DNA of 64,000 nucleotides from Trueperella pyogenes (GCF_001070855.1 NZ_JVLH01000014.1:186001-250000); one strand, 5' to 3'. Shown: positions 43,187-53,105, counted from the stretch's first letter. The notes: a model not told the origin generated them from the letters alone. Numbers and translations are program-made.

Positions 43187-43987
43187 CTAGTGACTAGTAG
43201 TTACGTCCACGGCGAAGAAGCGTGCTAACTGACTCCACAACTCGGTGCGGGTGCATCGCGAGAGGGGAATTTTCGTTTTGTCCTCCGCAACAGTGAAACT
43301 GGGCATCAGCGGTGGGAAAAATGTTGGAATTGAGGACGACTCAACCAGGTATAACGCTGAAGGAACAGAGAGCGTACTGATTGTCTGCCGGGCCCGGTAC
43401 CCATCGGTACTGCGCTCCCACTGCGTCCACATGTGATACTCCCACTGGCCCTCTCTGACCTGTCGCAAGAAGGAAGAGCGTTTCTTTTCTGAACTCACAT
43501 CTTCGTAGAGGATCCTTTGAGCACCCTCCACATCACCGCGGTGGACTGCTTCGAGGAACACAGAAGAGATTCGTTTCGGCCCATCAAATCGATTTTTTCG
43601 CGATGGGAAGGGCGACCTCTCAGCGATGAAACGTGGAAGATCCTGGCTCTTATGACAGAAAACTTCCACTGTTTCGCAATCTCCTAGAGTTTGAACAATT
43701 GCGCTCTCTTCAGCGGCGAAGAAATAGCAAAAACCGTGAAGAGGATTGGGGTGAAATCGTGGCGATAGTGAGAGGTGACTAAGAGGAGTCTTGGCTTCGC
43801 CGATCGCAGCAAGCGCTTTCCTCGCTTGGGTACGCAACTGGCCATCGGCCTCGTAAATAGTGTCGAGGCGCATCTGGGCTTCCCCCGAAATACCTTCCCG
43901 CACAGATTCTTCGGGGCCCGCGAGAGCAATGAACGCGGGAACCGAGGCTGTCGGTAGGCTGAGGGGAGCGGAGAAATAAGTGCTCAT
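43187..43987 (-). CDS. Hypothetical protein, no family recognised
   Basis: 266 residues, soluble, no signal peptide or membrane segment. Notable stretches are LSHLSLSPRFHPNPLHGFCYFF, AQRILYEDVSSEKKRSSF and GQWEYHMWTQWERSTDGYRARQTI; the middle is rich in Arg, Phe and His. No catalytic motif is evident. It overlaps the stop of the upstream membrane-protein gene by four bases, so the two are co-expressed and probably functionally linked. An accessory-factor role (for example a chaperone of the partner) is speculative. Confidence 0.75.
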   Translation of the reverse strand: MSTYFSAPLSLPTASVPAFIALAGPEESVREGISGEAQMRLDTIYEADGQLRTQARKALAAIGEAKTPLSHLSLSPRFHPNPLHGFCYFFAAEESAIVQTLGDCETVEVFCHKSQDLPRFIAERSPFPSRKNRFDGPKRISSVFLEAVHRGDVEGAQRILYEDVSSEKKRSSFLRQVREGQWEYHMWTQWERSTDGYRARQTISTLSVPSALYLVESSSIPTFFPPLMPSFTVAEDKTKIPLSRCTRTELWSQLARFFAVDVTTSH

Positions 43988-44910
43988 AATGCCACGCTCA
44001 TCTTCGTTACCATCGTGCCCATCTCCTTGAAATGCTCGGGAAACATGCGCGTCGTTGTTGTTGCTGTGGCGGTGATCCTGACGAATGTCGACGAGTCGAG
44101 TTTTTCACTCCATGACCATTGAATTGCAGTGAAGGAAACACCTCCATCGGTGTAGGTACCCGTGCACATGAGGGAGGCTTTCGGCTTACTCTGCGTGATC
44201 TCGTCAAGCGTGAACCACCCCGGAATCTGCCGTGCAATTGCCTCGCTCAAAGTTCCCAGAGGCAGACGTTGCTCGCTGCTGGCCGGAGTCGCGCAGATTG
44301 ACAGTGTTGATGGCCGCAGATTCTTGTAATCCATAGGTCCTTGGGCGACCAGAACAACGGGGGCCAAAGGAGTAGGCGTGAGATAAGAGGGCATTTCCTC
44401 AACGCGCTGCCAGCCTAGGGGAAGGTCAATACGAGTCGAGAACTCTCTTTTCTGGCTACCGCCCAGCGTGAGTTCTGTAGTGGTACGAACCGTACCGCCT
44501 CGGGGAAGAAGGTTTCCTAATTCGTCAACAAGCCCTTTACGGGCGTTGTCGTACCACCGGGGATCCAGCCACGTCGGAAAATTCAGAGGGAGATGGCACA
44601 GGGGAATAAGAAGGACTGAAGCGATTGTGAGCCAGCCAAGGGCAAGAACGATATCTGTGCTAAAGCCGTGTTGCCGGGCAAAAATTGCCATTCCGCCAAG
44701 TAACGCAGTTAATGTCCATGCACATAATCGCAGGAAATTTGCCGGATCTAATGTGTGGACGTTCGTGAAGGGCCAGGCTCGCTGCGCTAAACGCGACTTA
44801 CTGAATGCGACAAAAAGTATGAAAAGAAGACGCAGAGCAAAAGCAAGGACCCACACGATCACTATCTCGCGTGGGAAGGCGTAGGCCAAGGTCGTGATCA
44901 CCGTGCGCAC
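43984..44910 (-). CDS. Hypothetical membrane protein with C-terminal LpqN-like domain
   Basis: 308 residues from GTG 44910. About three hydrophobic helices (res 5-35, 60-79, 85-106), then a 190-residue soluble part with RIDLPLGWQRVEEMPSYLTP, and an end TRMFPEHFKEMGTMVTKMSVAL that recalls the final helix of LpqN/Mog1-like domains; that relation is weak. No Shine-Dalgarno site, but TAGCAT lies exactly six bases before the GTG, so the message is probably leaderless. Divergent from glyS. Function unknown. Confidence 0.72.
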   Translation of the reverse strand: MRTVITTLAYAFPREIVIVWVLAFALRLLFILFVAFSKSRLAQRAWPFTNVHTLDPANFLRLCAWTLTALLGGMAIFARQHGFSTDIVLALGWLTIASVLLIPLCHLPLNFPTWLDPRWYDNARKGLVDELGNLLPRGGTVRTTTELTLGGSQKREFSTRIDLPLGWQRVEEMPSYLTPTPLAPVVLVAQGPMDYKNLRPSTLSICATPASSEQRLPLGTLSEAIARQIPGWFTLDEITQSKPKASLMCTGTYTDGGVSFTAIQWSWSEKLDSSTFVRITATATTTTRMFPEHFKEMGTMVTKMSVAL

Positions 44911-45012
44911 GCATCGATGCTATGACAGGGAACAAGAGCAAATCAATTCACTGAAATGTCACCAATCGTTGGCGCGCCTGGCAGTCCCCAAGCTCCCTAT
45001 GCATACAGCGGC

Positions 45013-45018
45013 TAAAAT
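45013..45018 (+). promoter_or_regulatory. -10 element of glyS
   Basis: TAAAAT 55 bases upstream of the glyS GTG. No convincing -35. Confidence 0.45.
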
Positions 45019-45072
45019 ATGCACAGACCACTGCGCCAGCCAGGTGCGGTGAGCCCTAATAAAGGAGTTTTC

Positions 45073-46467
45073 GTGGCACAGCCATCCACCTCTCGTCTTG
45101 ATTCAGTTATTTCTCTTGCCAAGCGTCGCGGCTTTGTTTTCCCCTGCGGTGAGATTTATGGCGGTACTCGCTCCGCCTGGGACTACGGCCCGCTGGGTGT
45201 AGAACTCAAAGAGAACATCAAACGTCAGTGGTGGAACTACATGGTTCGCCGCCGCGCAGACGTCGTCGGGCTGGACTCCTCGGTAATCCTGCCCCGCGAG
45301 GTGTGGGTTGCATCCGGACACGTCAAGGCCTTCACCGACCCGCTCATCGAGTGCCAGAACTGCCACAAGCGTCAACGCGAAGATCAGCTCATTGAAGAAC
45401 TGGCTGATAAGAAGGGTGTTGACGAATCTTCCTTGTCGCTGGAAGACATTGCCTGCCCCAACTGTGGTGTTCGTGGTCAGTGGACCGAACCCAAGGCATT
45501 CTCGGGCTTGCTCAAGACCTTCCTTGGTCCCGTTGATGACGAGGCCGGCCTGCACTACCTGCGCCCCGAAACCGCACAGGGAATCTTCGTCAACTTCGCC
45601 AATGTGATGACGGCGGCACGTAAGAAGCCGCCCTTCGGCATCGGCCAGATCGGCAAGTCTTTCCGCAACGAAATTACCCCCGGTAACTTCATCTTCCGTA
45701 CCCGCGAATTTGAGCAGATGGAACTTGAGTTCTTCTGTGAGCCCGGAACTGATGAAGAGTGGCACCAGTACTGGATCGACTACCGCAAGGCGTGGTACGT
45801 CGGCCTGGGTATCGCCGAGGAAAACCTGCGCGAGTACGAGCACCCGAAGGAAAAGCTTTCGCATTACTCTAAGCGCACTGTTGACCTGGAATACCGCTTT
45901 GGTTTCCAGAACTCTGAATGGGGCGAACTTGAGGGTATTGCCAACCGCACCGACTACGACCTCGGTGTTCACGCTGAGGCCAGTGGCGCCAAGCTCGACT
46001 ACTTCGACCAGGCGACCGGCGAACGCTGGACCCCCTACGTCATCGAGCCTTCCGCTGGCCTGACCCGTTCCCTCATGGCCTTCCTCATCGAGGCCTACCA
46101 CGAGGACGAAGCCCCCAACGCAAAGGGTGGTGTCGATAAGCGCGTCGTCCTCAAGCTCGACCCGCGTCTGGCCCCCGTCAAGGTTGCTGTCCTGCCTCTG
46201 TCGCGCAAGGACGAACTGACCGGCCCGGCACAGGAACTGGCTCAGGAGCTGCGCGATCTGTGGAACATCGAGTACGACGATGCCGGAGCTGTTGGCCGTC
46301 GCTACCGTCGCCAAGATGAAATTGGTACGCCCTTCTGCATCACCTACGACTTCGATTCCGTTGAGGATCACGCCGTCACCATTCGTGAGCGTGACTCGAT
46401 GGAGCAGGTCCGTATCCCGCTCGACCAGGTCAAGTCCTACCTGATTGAGCGCTTGGGAGTTTGCTGA
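45073..46467 (+). CDS. glyS: Glycyl-tRNA synthetase, dimeric (alpha2) type
   Basis: 464 residues from GTG 45073, six bases after AAAGGAG. Class II synthetase: [53 protein letters not shown] and [10 protein letters not shown] (motif 2 region), and the anticodon-binding domain at the end ([14 protein letters not shown]). Two CxxC pairs, CQNCHKR and CPNCGVRG, form the zinc insertion. It charges tRNA-Gly. A divergent promoter region separates it from the hypothetical membrane gene. Confidence 0.96.
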   Translation: MAQPSTSRLDSVISLAKRRGFVFPCGEIYGGTRSAWDYGPLGVELKENIKRQWWNYMVRRRADVVGLDSSVILPREVWVASGHVKAFTDPLIECQNCHKRQREDQLIEELADKKGVDESSLSLEDIACPNCGVRGQWTEPKAFSGLLKTFLGPVDDEAGLHYLRPETAQGIFVNFANVMTAARKKPPFGIGQIGKSFRNEITPGNFIFRTREFEQMELEFFCEPGTDEEWHQYWIDYRKAWYVGLGIAEENLREYEHPKEKLSHYSKRTVDLEYRFGFQNSEWGELEGIANRTDYDLGVHAEASGAKLDYFDQATGERWTPYVIEPSAGLTRSLMAFLIEAYHEDEAPNAKGGVDKRVVLKLDPRLAPVKVAVLPLSRKDELTGPAQELAQELRDLWNIEYDDAGAVGRRYRRQDEIGTPFCITYDFDSVEDHAVTIRERDSMEQVRIPLDQVKSYLIERLGVC

Positions 46468-47790
46468 GTGACCTCGCAGTCTGACGCTAGTGGCCCAGCC
46501 TGCTTGCAGGTTGGGCCACTGCGGCTGTTTACTCCCGTTGTTCTGGCCCCGATGGCCGGAGTGACGGATGCGCCCTTCCGCCGCCTGTGCCGCATGTTTG
46601 GTGAAGAGGCCTTGGGTGGGCCGTCGCCCCTGACTGGCACGCCCAGCCCGGTTTCTTTCCCCGGCGTTGCTGAAAGCGCTCGCCCGGCCGCGGCCTCGGA
46701 AATTGGGAATGAAAGCGGTGCGGGCGCGGAACTGACGCCCCACGTCGATGCGCCAGCGGGCCTGTATGTCATGGAGATGGTGACTTCGCGGGCGCTCGTT
46801 GAGGGAAGCGCGCGCACGATGGCGATGATTCGCCCAGACCCTGCCGAACGTGTGCACTCCGTACAGCTCTACGGTGTGAACCCGCAGGTCATGGCACGTG
46901 CAACTCAGATCATGATCGAAGGCGAGTACGCCGATCATATCGACCTCAACTTCGGCTGTCCCGTCCCCAAAGTGACGCGCAAGGGCGGGGGAGCGGCGCT
47001 TCCGTGGAAACGTGATCTGTACACCGACTTGCTGCGAGCCGTTGTCACGCAAGCGCGCGTGAGCGGGGATGCGCGTGGCCGTGAGATCCCGGTGACGGTA
47101 AAGATCCGCATGGGAATTGATAGCGAGCACGAAACCGGCCTCGAGGCCGCGCAGATCGCCCAGGAACTTGGTGCTGCAGCCGTAACCGTACACGCTCGCA
47201 CCCAAACTCAGCACTACGCGGGCCAAGCGCATTGGGACTACATTGCGCGCGTCAAGGAAGCCCTGGATATTCCGGTCTTCGGTAATGGTGACGTTTTCGA
47301 GGCCGCTGATGCGATCGCGATGATGCGTCAGACCGGGTGCGATGGCATTTCCGTCGGCCGAGGCGCGCAGGGGCGGCCGTGGATTTTCCGCGATATCGTT
47401 GCCGCCTACCATGGGCGGTCGGCTTTCCCTGCGCCTTCACTTCGCGAGGTTGCCGCTATCATCGAAACCCATGCTCGTTGGTGCGTGGAAGAAGAAGGCG
47501 ATGAAGACCGCGCGATGCGCGAAATGCGTAAGCACATCGGCTGGTACCTGCGTGGTTTCAAGGTGGGTGGGCCGCAGCGCCACGCGCTCGGGATGGTCTC
47601 TACGCTTGATGAACTGAGCGATCGCCTGGCTGATTTGGATCTTGATCAAGATTTTCCCGAGGCCGCGCGTGGGCCTCGTGGGCGCGCCGGGGGAGAGAAG
47701 ACCCCGCACCTGCCCGATGGGTGGTTGGAACACCGATACTTGACCGACGCCGAGCGGGCGTCGATTCATCATGCAGAAGTTGGCTACTAA
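46468..47790 (+). CDS. dusB: tRNA-dihydrouridine synthase DusB with N-terminal insertion
   Basis: 440 residues, longer than the usual 330-380. FMN TIM barrel: VVLAPMAGVTDAPFRRLCRM, DLNFGCPVPKVTRKGGG (catalytic Cys), VKIRMGIDSEH, AVTVHARTQTQHYAG, FGNGDVFEAADAIAMM. About 50 residues (47-97, Gly, Pro, Ser and Ala-rich) are inserted before GLYVMEMVTSRALVE. The start is GTG directly after the glyS stop, with GGGAG eight bases upstream. Reduces specific uridines in tRNA. Same operon as glyS, continuing into aroD. Confidence 0.93.
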   Translation: MTSQSDASGPACLQVGPLRLFTPVVLAPMAGVTDAPFRRLCRMFGEEALGGPSPLTGTPSPVSFPGVAESARPAAASEIGNESGAGAELTPHVDAPAGLYVMEMVTSRALVEGSARTMAMIRPDPAERVHSVQLYGVNPQVMARATQIMIEGEYADHIDLNFGCPVPKVTRKGGGAALPWKRDLYTDLLRAVVTQARVSGDARGREIPVTVKIRMGIDSEHETGLEAAQIAQELGAAAVTVHARTQTQHYAGQAHWDYIARVKEALDIPVFGNGDVFEAADAIAMMRQTGCDGISVGRGAQGRPWIFRDIVAAYHGRSAFPAPSLREVAAIIETHARWCVEEEGDEDRAMREMRKHIGWYLRGFKVGGPQRHALGMVSTLDELSDRLADLDLDQDFPEAARGPRGRAGGEKTPHLPDGWLEHRYLTDAERASIHHAEVGY

Positions 47791-47815
47791 AGGGCTGCTG
47801 AGTAGAGGGGACGTC

Positions 47816-48673
47816 ATGGAGCCTGTTGTTATTGGACGCAGTGATTTGGGCGAGGCCTACGGCGCAGCACCTTCGGGTGTGGGCGCGGGATTGCTTGACC
47901 CCGCGGGTGCTATTCCTCCACGAGGCCGAGTGCTTCTGGGCGGTGGGCAGCCGGTAGTTTTCATTGTTCCTCTGATGGCGGGGGATGCGCGTGGAGCCCT
48001 TGAACAGATCGAGGCCGCCGCATCTGAGCCGCACGATATGTTCGAGTGGCGCGTGGACTACTTAGACGTTCTAACGGGGCTTTCAAGTGAAGAACTGAGT
48101 GACCAGGCTCGAGAAGAAATTTCGAACTTTGCTGCAGAGATCTTGGGTGCTTCGGATGTGCCTGTTTTGGCTACTGTTCGCACAGTTGCTCAGGGTGGAA
48201 AGGCTGAAGTTTCAACGCCGGTTTATGGCCAGATTGTTGAGCTACTGGCCGAGTGTGGAATGGATGCGGTAGATGTGGAAATGGCTCCGGCTGCGCCAGC
48301 ATTGACCGAGAAGGCCCACGTCGCTGGCGCGAAGGTCGTCATGTCCTTCCATGACTTTGAGGTGACTCCCGAATCGGAGATCATGCGGGAGCTTTTGGAA
48401 ACCATGGCAGTTTTGGGCGCGGACGTCGCAAAGCTTGCGGTTTTGGCCAATTCGGAGAGAGATGCACTCAATGTTGAATTGGTGCAAAGGTGGGCAGCTG
48501 AGTACGTGTCGGTTCCCTCAATCGTTTTGGCGATGGGTGAGTTCGGCCGTCAGACGCGTGCGACTCAGCCTGAAGATGGGGGAGTTGCCTCTTTCGTTGC
48601 CGTGAGCGGACGTGAGAGTGCGCCCGGTCAGTGGGGTGCACAGGAATTGGCGGAGAGGTTCGGACGTAGCTGA
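47816..48673 (+). CDS. aroD: Type I 3-dehydroquinate dehydratase
   Basis: 285 residues from the ATG at 47816 (GAGGGGAC upstream). Third step of the shikimate pathway. Class I enzyme: DMFEWRVDYLD (active-site Glu/Arg), VLATVRT, VVMSFHDFEVTPE (catalytic His) and DVAKLAVLANSERDAL, where the Lys of AKLAV is the Schiff-base residue. An N-terminal extension of about 60 residues (with a Gly/Pro-rich part) precedes the barrel. Starts 25 bases after dusB. Confidence 0.93.
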   Translation: MEPVVIGRSDLGEAYGAAPSGVGAGLLDPAGAIPPRGRVLLGGGQPVVFIVPLMAGDARGALEQIEAAASEPHDMFEWRVDYLDVLTGLSSEELSDQAREEISNFAAEILGASDVPVLATVRTVAQGGKAEVSTPVYGQIVELLAECGMDAVDVEMAPAAPALTEKAHVAGAKVVMSFHDFEVTPESEIMRELLETMAVLGADVAKLAVLANSERDALNVELVQRWAAEYVSVPSIVLAMGEFGRQTRATQPEDGGVASFVAVSGRESAPGQWGAQELAERFGRS

Positions 48674-48889
48674 GGCTGCTTGCAAGTAGATTGCACTTCC
48701 GATGTGGCTTGTTGTCTTTGGTTTCATGGTGGGAATTGCGATTATGACGAGCCTCCACTGAGCCCAGAGTAGTCACATTCCTCGACAATCTATGTGGGGT
48801 TTTGAAAGTCTAAGGGATTTGGTTTAGCGCGAAATAGGCTTCTACAGAGCAAGAAAATATGGATATTGAGAGGACCTCAGGGGCTTAGA

Positions 48890-50056
48890 TTATGACAATC
48901 GTGCGATTCGGCTGATGACGATTGAAGCGGCCCCACGTGCCCAGTCGAGAAATGTTTGTTGTGTCAGGATGAGCTCACAACGAGCAGAATTGCCAAACGC
49001 ACGTTTGGTGAAATGAGATCTGATGTTCTCAAGCCGTTTCGGCTCAGCTGCGAGTGCACCAATGCTCTCACCTGACAGCATTATCTTTCTCGGTCCGATC
49101 AGGCAAGCCAGAGTTCCCAATGCATCAGCCAATACCATGTCTGCTTGATCAATAATTCCGCGAATCTGCTCATCATGCGTGTAACGTGACAATGCTTGAT
49201 CGAGAGTTAACTCCTCGTTGAGCGTCTCCTTGATTGCTGCGCGAATTGCTGGAGTGGAGGCAACAGCTTCGACGCATCCGTTTTTCCCACACGAACAACG
49301 GTGTGAGACGGGGCCAAGGGGTAGATGCCCGAGTTCGCCGGCTACCCCGAAGGCTCCAGTTAGGATCTTTCCGTTTACATATATTCCGCAGCCAATTCCT
49401 TCGCCAATTGTTACGACTGCCCATGAACTGACGTTGCGTCCAGAGCCGTATAGGCTTTCGGCGTTCGTTAATGCCCTTACGTCATTGTCGATAAAGATCG
49501 GAACCTCCAACTGTTCTGCTAGCTTGTCTGCAAGCGCGAAGTCGTGAATTCCTAGTAGATGCGAGTCTCGAACAATTCCCTGTTCGTTATCAACATCGCC
49601 GGATATTGAAATCCCAATGCCATCTGGATTAATTCCCCTAGTCGAGCACTCGTGTGAGAGAAATCGGCAACATTTGACAAGATCATCGATGAGCTGTTGA
49701 GACTTCTCGCCGGATCTTTCTGTTATATGCGAAAACTGGATGCTTCCGTCGAAATTCATGCCAATTGAATAGAGCGTATCTTGAGTAACTTTTATCCCCA
49801 AAGTAAAAACGCGATCTGCAACTAGATGGATAGGCTCTAGGGGACGTCCCTTGCGCGTAGGATCAGGCTCTATATCGTTGGTAAGTTCTACGAAGCCCTC
49901 GCTCAATAACGGGCGGATGGCTTTTGTGACCGCTGCTTGGGAGAGTCCGAGTGTCTGTGCAATTTCGACACGAGCCATCGGTCCTCGGGTTAGTAGAGCA
50001 TGGAAGATTGATATTGACGCCGGCGAAGTTACTGGAATTAGCGGAATATCAGGCAT
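48890..50056 (-). CDS. ROK family regulator with HTH
   Basis: 388 residues. N-terminal winged HTH (ARVEIAQTLGLSQAAVTKAI), then a ROK sugar-kinase fold: VTIGEGIGCGIYVNGKILTG, and the zinc motif CSCGKNGCVE with GELGHLPLG. Such proteins repress sugar operons and are released by the sugar or its phosphate. It is the last gene of the leftward operon with the two permeases and the binding protein, seven bases after the final permease. Likely controls the GH97/GH36 promoter region. Confidence 0.9.
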   Translation of the reverse strand: MPDIPLIPVTSPASISIFHALLTRGPMARVEIAQTLGLSQAAVTKAIRPLLSEGFVELTNDIEPDPTRKGRPLEPIHLVADRVFTLGIKVTQDTLYSIGMNFDGSIQFSHITERSGEKSQQLIDDLVKCCRFLSHECSTRGINPDGIGISISGDVDNEQGIVRDSHLLGIHDFALADKLAEQLEVPIFIDNDVRALTNAESLYGSGRNVSSWAVVTIGEGIGCGIYVNGKILTGAFGVAGELGHLPLGPVSHRCSCGKNGCVEAVASTPAIRAAIKETLNEELTLDQALSRYTHDEQIRGIIDQADMVLADALGTLACLIGPRKIMLSGESIGALAAEPKRLENIRSHFTKRAFGNSARCELILTQQTFLDWARGAASIVISRIARLS

Positions 50057-50063
50057 GGCATAT

Positions 50064-50897
50064 TCATCCCTTCAGCCCAGAGCTGGCGATTCCTTCAAAG
50101 AACTGTTTCTGTAGGAGGACAAAGATAACGATTAACGGCAGTGAAGCAAGAAGCGAACCCGCCATAAGCGTTGGATAGTCCGTTCCGTGTTGTCCTTGCA
50201 AAGTCGCTAAGCCAACTGGCAACGTCATGTTTTCGGGTGAAGACGTAATAACTAGTGGCCAGAGTAGATCATTCCATGAATATAACGCGGTTAGCACAGT
50301 TAATGCAGCCAATGAGGGTGCAGTAAGTGGAAGCATGATCGTGAAGAAAATTCTCAGCGCGCCCGCACCGTCGAGTCGCGCAGCTTCTTCAAACTCTCTG
50401 GGAACGGAGATGAAAGCTTGCCTGAGTAAAAAGGTGCCGAACGCTGAGAAAATTCCTGGGAGTGAGATCGCAGGAATAGAATCCAACAGATGGAGATCTC
50501 TGACTAGGGTAAATTGCGCGATCAGGAATAGCTGGCTCGGCGCCATGAGCATGACAAGGAATAACCCGAAAAGCAGGCCTCTTCCAGGAAAACGGAATCG
50601 TGCGAATCCATACGCGGCCAGTGAACAGACCGTCACCTGACCAAGGACGCGAAATACTAAAGCGAGAGAAGAGACCGTCAGGAGACGCCCTAACGGTAAA
50701 GCGCTGAAGAAATGTTCGAACCCCTCAAGATGTAGCTCACCTGGAAAAATAACCGGTGGAACTGCACGAGATTCAGGAACACTCTTAAACGCCGTCAAAA
50801 TTTGCCAAATGAACGGCATGATCATAAACAAAGAACACGTAGCAAGCGCAATGTGGAGCCCGAGCTGCCTGATTCCGGTGGAAGAAGTTTTACCCAT
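50064..50897 (-). CDS. Sugar ABC transporter permease (MalG/MsmG type)
   Basis: 277 residues from the ATG at 50897, which overlaps the end of the upstream permease by eight bases. Six helices, EAA motif EEAARLDGAGALRIFF and PLTAPSLAALTVLTALYSWNDLLW after it. Carbohydrate uptake CUT1 family. Pairs with the permease at 50890-51843. No ATPase in the locus. Confidence 0.92.
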   Translation of the reverse strand: MGKTSSTGIRQLGLHIALATCSLFMIMPFIWQILTAFKSVPESRAVPPVIFPGELHLEGFEHFFSALPLGRLLTVSSLALVFRVLGQVTVCSLAAYGFARFRFPGRGLLFGLFLVMLMAPSQLFLIAQFTLVRDLHLLDSIPAISLPGIFSAFGTFLLRQAFISVPREFEEAARLDGAGALRIFFTIMLPLTAPSLAALTVLTALYSWNDLLWPLVITSSPENMTLPVGLATLQGQHGTDYPTLMAGSLLASLPLIVIFVLLQKQFFEGIASSGLKG

Positions 50898-51843
50898 AGA
50901 ACACCCATTTCCTTTGTACACGGAATTGGATCGCAGTAATTGTCATGATGAGCAGAAGAAGAGTGATCGCAATTGCAGCGCCGTAGCCTTGATCTCCTTC
51001 GATAAACGCTTTGCGGAAAAAGAGATAGACAACGGTTTGAGATGAGGACTCTGCTGGAGATCCTTTTCCGATCATCACGTAGATCAGATCGAACATCTGG
51101 AGAGAAGAAATAACTGAGAGTACTGAGACGAGAAAAATCGAAGGGCTGAGAAGAGGAAGCGTAACCGAGAAAAACTGGCGTTTAGATCCGGCGCCGTCAA
51201 TTGATGCGGCTTCATAAAGCTCGGTCGGAATGGTTTTTAGTCCCGCTCCCAAGATAATGATGTTGACACCAAGGCTCATCCAAATTCCGACGATTGAGAG
51301 CGCATAGATTGCCGTGTGAGGATTTGCAACCCAGTTTGCTCCCTTAATCCCGAAAATCTGGAGGAACTGGTTAATTAGCCCGAATTCGCCGTTATAGAGG
51401 TATCTCCAGACCATCCCAATTGCGACAGGAAGTGTAACAACTGGGAGAAAGAATAAAACGCGGTAAATAGATGCCCCGCGACGAACATTATGAATCATCA
51501 CTGCTATCAGTACAGCGATCGGGATCCCGATTAGAACGATTGCAGAATAAATGACTGAGTTTTGAAGCGCGCCCCAGAACTCAGGATCTTTGGATAGTTT
51601 CGCGTACTGTGAGAGTCCTGCGGGTTTTCGATTCCCGAATGGCCCAGTTATCGAAAGGCTAACGACGACTGTTGTTAGCAACGGCCAGATATAGAGAGCT
51701 AGCAGGCCAAGGAGCGCAGGGAAGATGAAGGCTAATCCGGTCCCGGCTTCCCTAAGGCTGCGCTTCCTTTTCTGTGTTAGGGGCCGGTGCCCTGGCGCAG
51801 CAGGGGAGTGCTGCGCCAGGGACCTTACTGAACGCTGGTTCAT
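50890..51843 (-). CDS. Sugar ABC transporter permease (MalF/MsmF type)
   Basis: 317 residues; a basic N-terminus (QKRKRSLREAG) and six helices, EAA motif YEAASIDGAGSKRQFFSVTL. Unlike the malF above, it has no large external loop, so this is the ordinary CUT1 type. Start ATG overlaps the stop of the binding-protein gene by four bases (ATGA). Confidence 0.92.
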   Translation of the reverse strand: MNQRSVRSLAQHSPAAPGHRPLTQKRKRSLREAGTGLAFIFPALLGLLALYIWPLLTTVVVSLSITGPFGNRKPAGLSQYAKLSKDPEFWGALQNSVIYSAIVLIGIPIAVLIAVMIHNVRRGASIYRVLFFLPVVTLPVAIGMVWRYLYNGEFGLINQFLQIFGIKGANWVANPHTAIYALSIVGIWMSLGVNIIILGAGLKTIPTELYEAASIDGAGSKRQFFSVTLPLLSPSIFLVSVLSVISSLQMFDLIYVMIGKGSPAESSSQTVVYLFFRKAFIEGDQGYGAAIAITLLLLIMTITAIQFRVQRKWVFYG

Positions 51844-53102
51844 TCTTTCGCCAATGCGTCGTTCATTTGATCGGCAAGTTTATTGGAAGCATCTTTAACG
51901 CTTTCCTTGCCCTCCCATGCGGGAGCAAGATCTGTTTCTTCAAACTTGTTCCAGACTGCGGTATTTGCAGAGACTGGGTAGACCACTGAATCAGGGATCT
52001 GATCAAGGAATGCTTGGAGGTTGAACTCAGGCATTGAAGATACCCAGGCCTGCTGAGTGTTTTCGTATGCGGGGATCACAGCTCCGGTACTTGCTTGAAT
52101 CTCAGCAGCTTTTTTCCCTCCAAGGAACACGAGGAACTTCTTCAACTCTTCGGGGTGCTTTGACTTGGAATAGCCAACATTCTGAATGCCGTTGATGACA
52201 GTTGCTCGTTTCTCTCCCTTTGGCAAAATCGTCACATTCACCTTGGAACGCAGTGCTGAGTTTTCGTAGAAACGTTGGGCGTAGAACGATCCGCCGTAGT
52301 ACATGGCTACTTTTCCATTTTCAAACTGGGCAACAGCTTCCGTGTCGGCAAATTGCTCTAGGGTTGGCGATTGTCCCTTCTGGATGAAGTCCACCCAATA
52401 CTGGAGTCCTGCCTGAGTTTTAGGATCGGAGTAGCCCGACTTCTTTCCATCTGCGCTGATGACGGAACCGCCTGCCTGCGCAATGGTGTTGTAGAAGCCT
52501 TCTTGTCGATTGAGAGGAGCTGCAATACCGTAAATTCCCTTGCTGGAATCCGTCAGTTTTTCAGCTGCAGCCTTTACGTCCTGCCAAGTCCAATCAGCTG
52601 TTGGGTATGCAACGCCTGCATTGTCGAAAATTTCTTTGTTATACCAAAGCCCGATCGTGTCAAAATCTTTCGGGAGTCCGTAATGCTTCCCGTTGTATGT
52701 GAACAGATCGACAAGTGGCTGTGGGTAGGCTTTGTAGTCGACGCCAGCCTTTTGGATTGCATCGTCGAGCTCTAAAAGCTGATCGTTTGCAGCGTAGACC
52801 TGGAAACGATCTCCAAGCATCCAGAATGCATCGGGCGCGGTTCCTCCCTGTGCGCCGACCTGGAGCTTAGTCCAGTAGTCTGTCCAGGGATCAACCTGGA
52901 GTTGGACCTTGATATTGGGATTCTCTTTTTCGAACTCATCAACGAGTTTCTGCATGGTGTCTTGTTGTGACCAGACACCGTATGTCAAAGTAACCGTCGC
53001 ATCTTTGCTTTCGGTTGATTGAGATCCTCCACTCTGGGAGCAGGCTCCCAGAGTGAGTACTGCGGTAAGGGTGAGAGCGAGCGCGGATGCAGGGTGTTTC
53101 AT
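51840..53102 (-). CDS. Sugar ABC transporter substrate-binding lipoprotein
   Basis: 420 residues. Lipoprotein signal LTLGACSQSG (Cys about residue 21), then a type-1 solute-binding fold: LTYGVWSQQDTMQKLVDEFE, APDAFWMLGDRFQVYAAND, GLPKDFDTIGLWYNKEIF, and GKVAMYYGGSFYA. CUT1 family. Located between a GH97 enzyme and the permeases and divergent from an alpha-galactosidase, so it likely binds an alpha-galactoside (raffinose, melibiose, stachyose type). RBS AAAGGA. Confidence 0.92.
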   Translation of the reverse strand: MKHPASALALTLTAVLTLGACSQSGGSQSTESKDATVTLTYGVWSQQDTMQKLVDEFEKENPNIKVQLQVDPWTDYWTKLQVGAQGGTAPDAFWMLGDRFQVYAANDQLLELDDAIQKAGVDYKAYPQPLVDLFTYNGKHYGLPKDFDTIGLWYNKEIFDNAGVAYPTADWTWQDVKAAAEKLTDSSKGIYGIAAPLNRQEGFYNTIAQAGGSVISADGKKSGYSDPKTQAGLQYWVDFIQKGQSPTLEQFADTEAVAQFENGKVAMYYGGSFYAQRFYENSALRSKVNVTILPKGEKRATVINGIQNVGYSKSKHPEELKKFLVFLGGKKAAEIQASTGAVIPAYENTQQAWVSSMPEFNLQAFLDQIPDSVVYPVSANTAVWNKFEETDLAPAWEGKESVKDASNKLADQMNDALAKE

Positions 53103-53105
53103 CGC

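Noticed and set aside
45103-47412. 769-codon open frame on the minus strand, antisense to glyS and dusB
   Set aside because: It is a mirror of two clearly coding genes with strong codon bias; no start signal and no recognisable domain.
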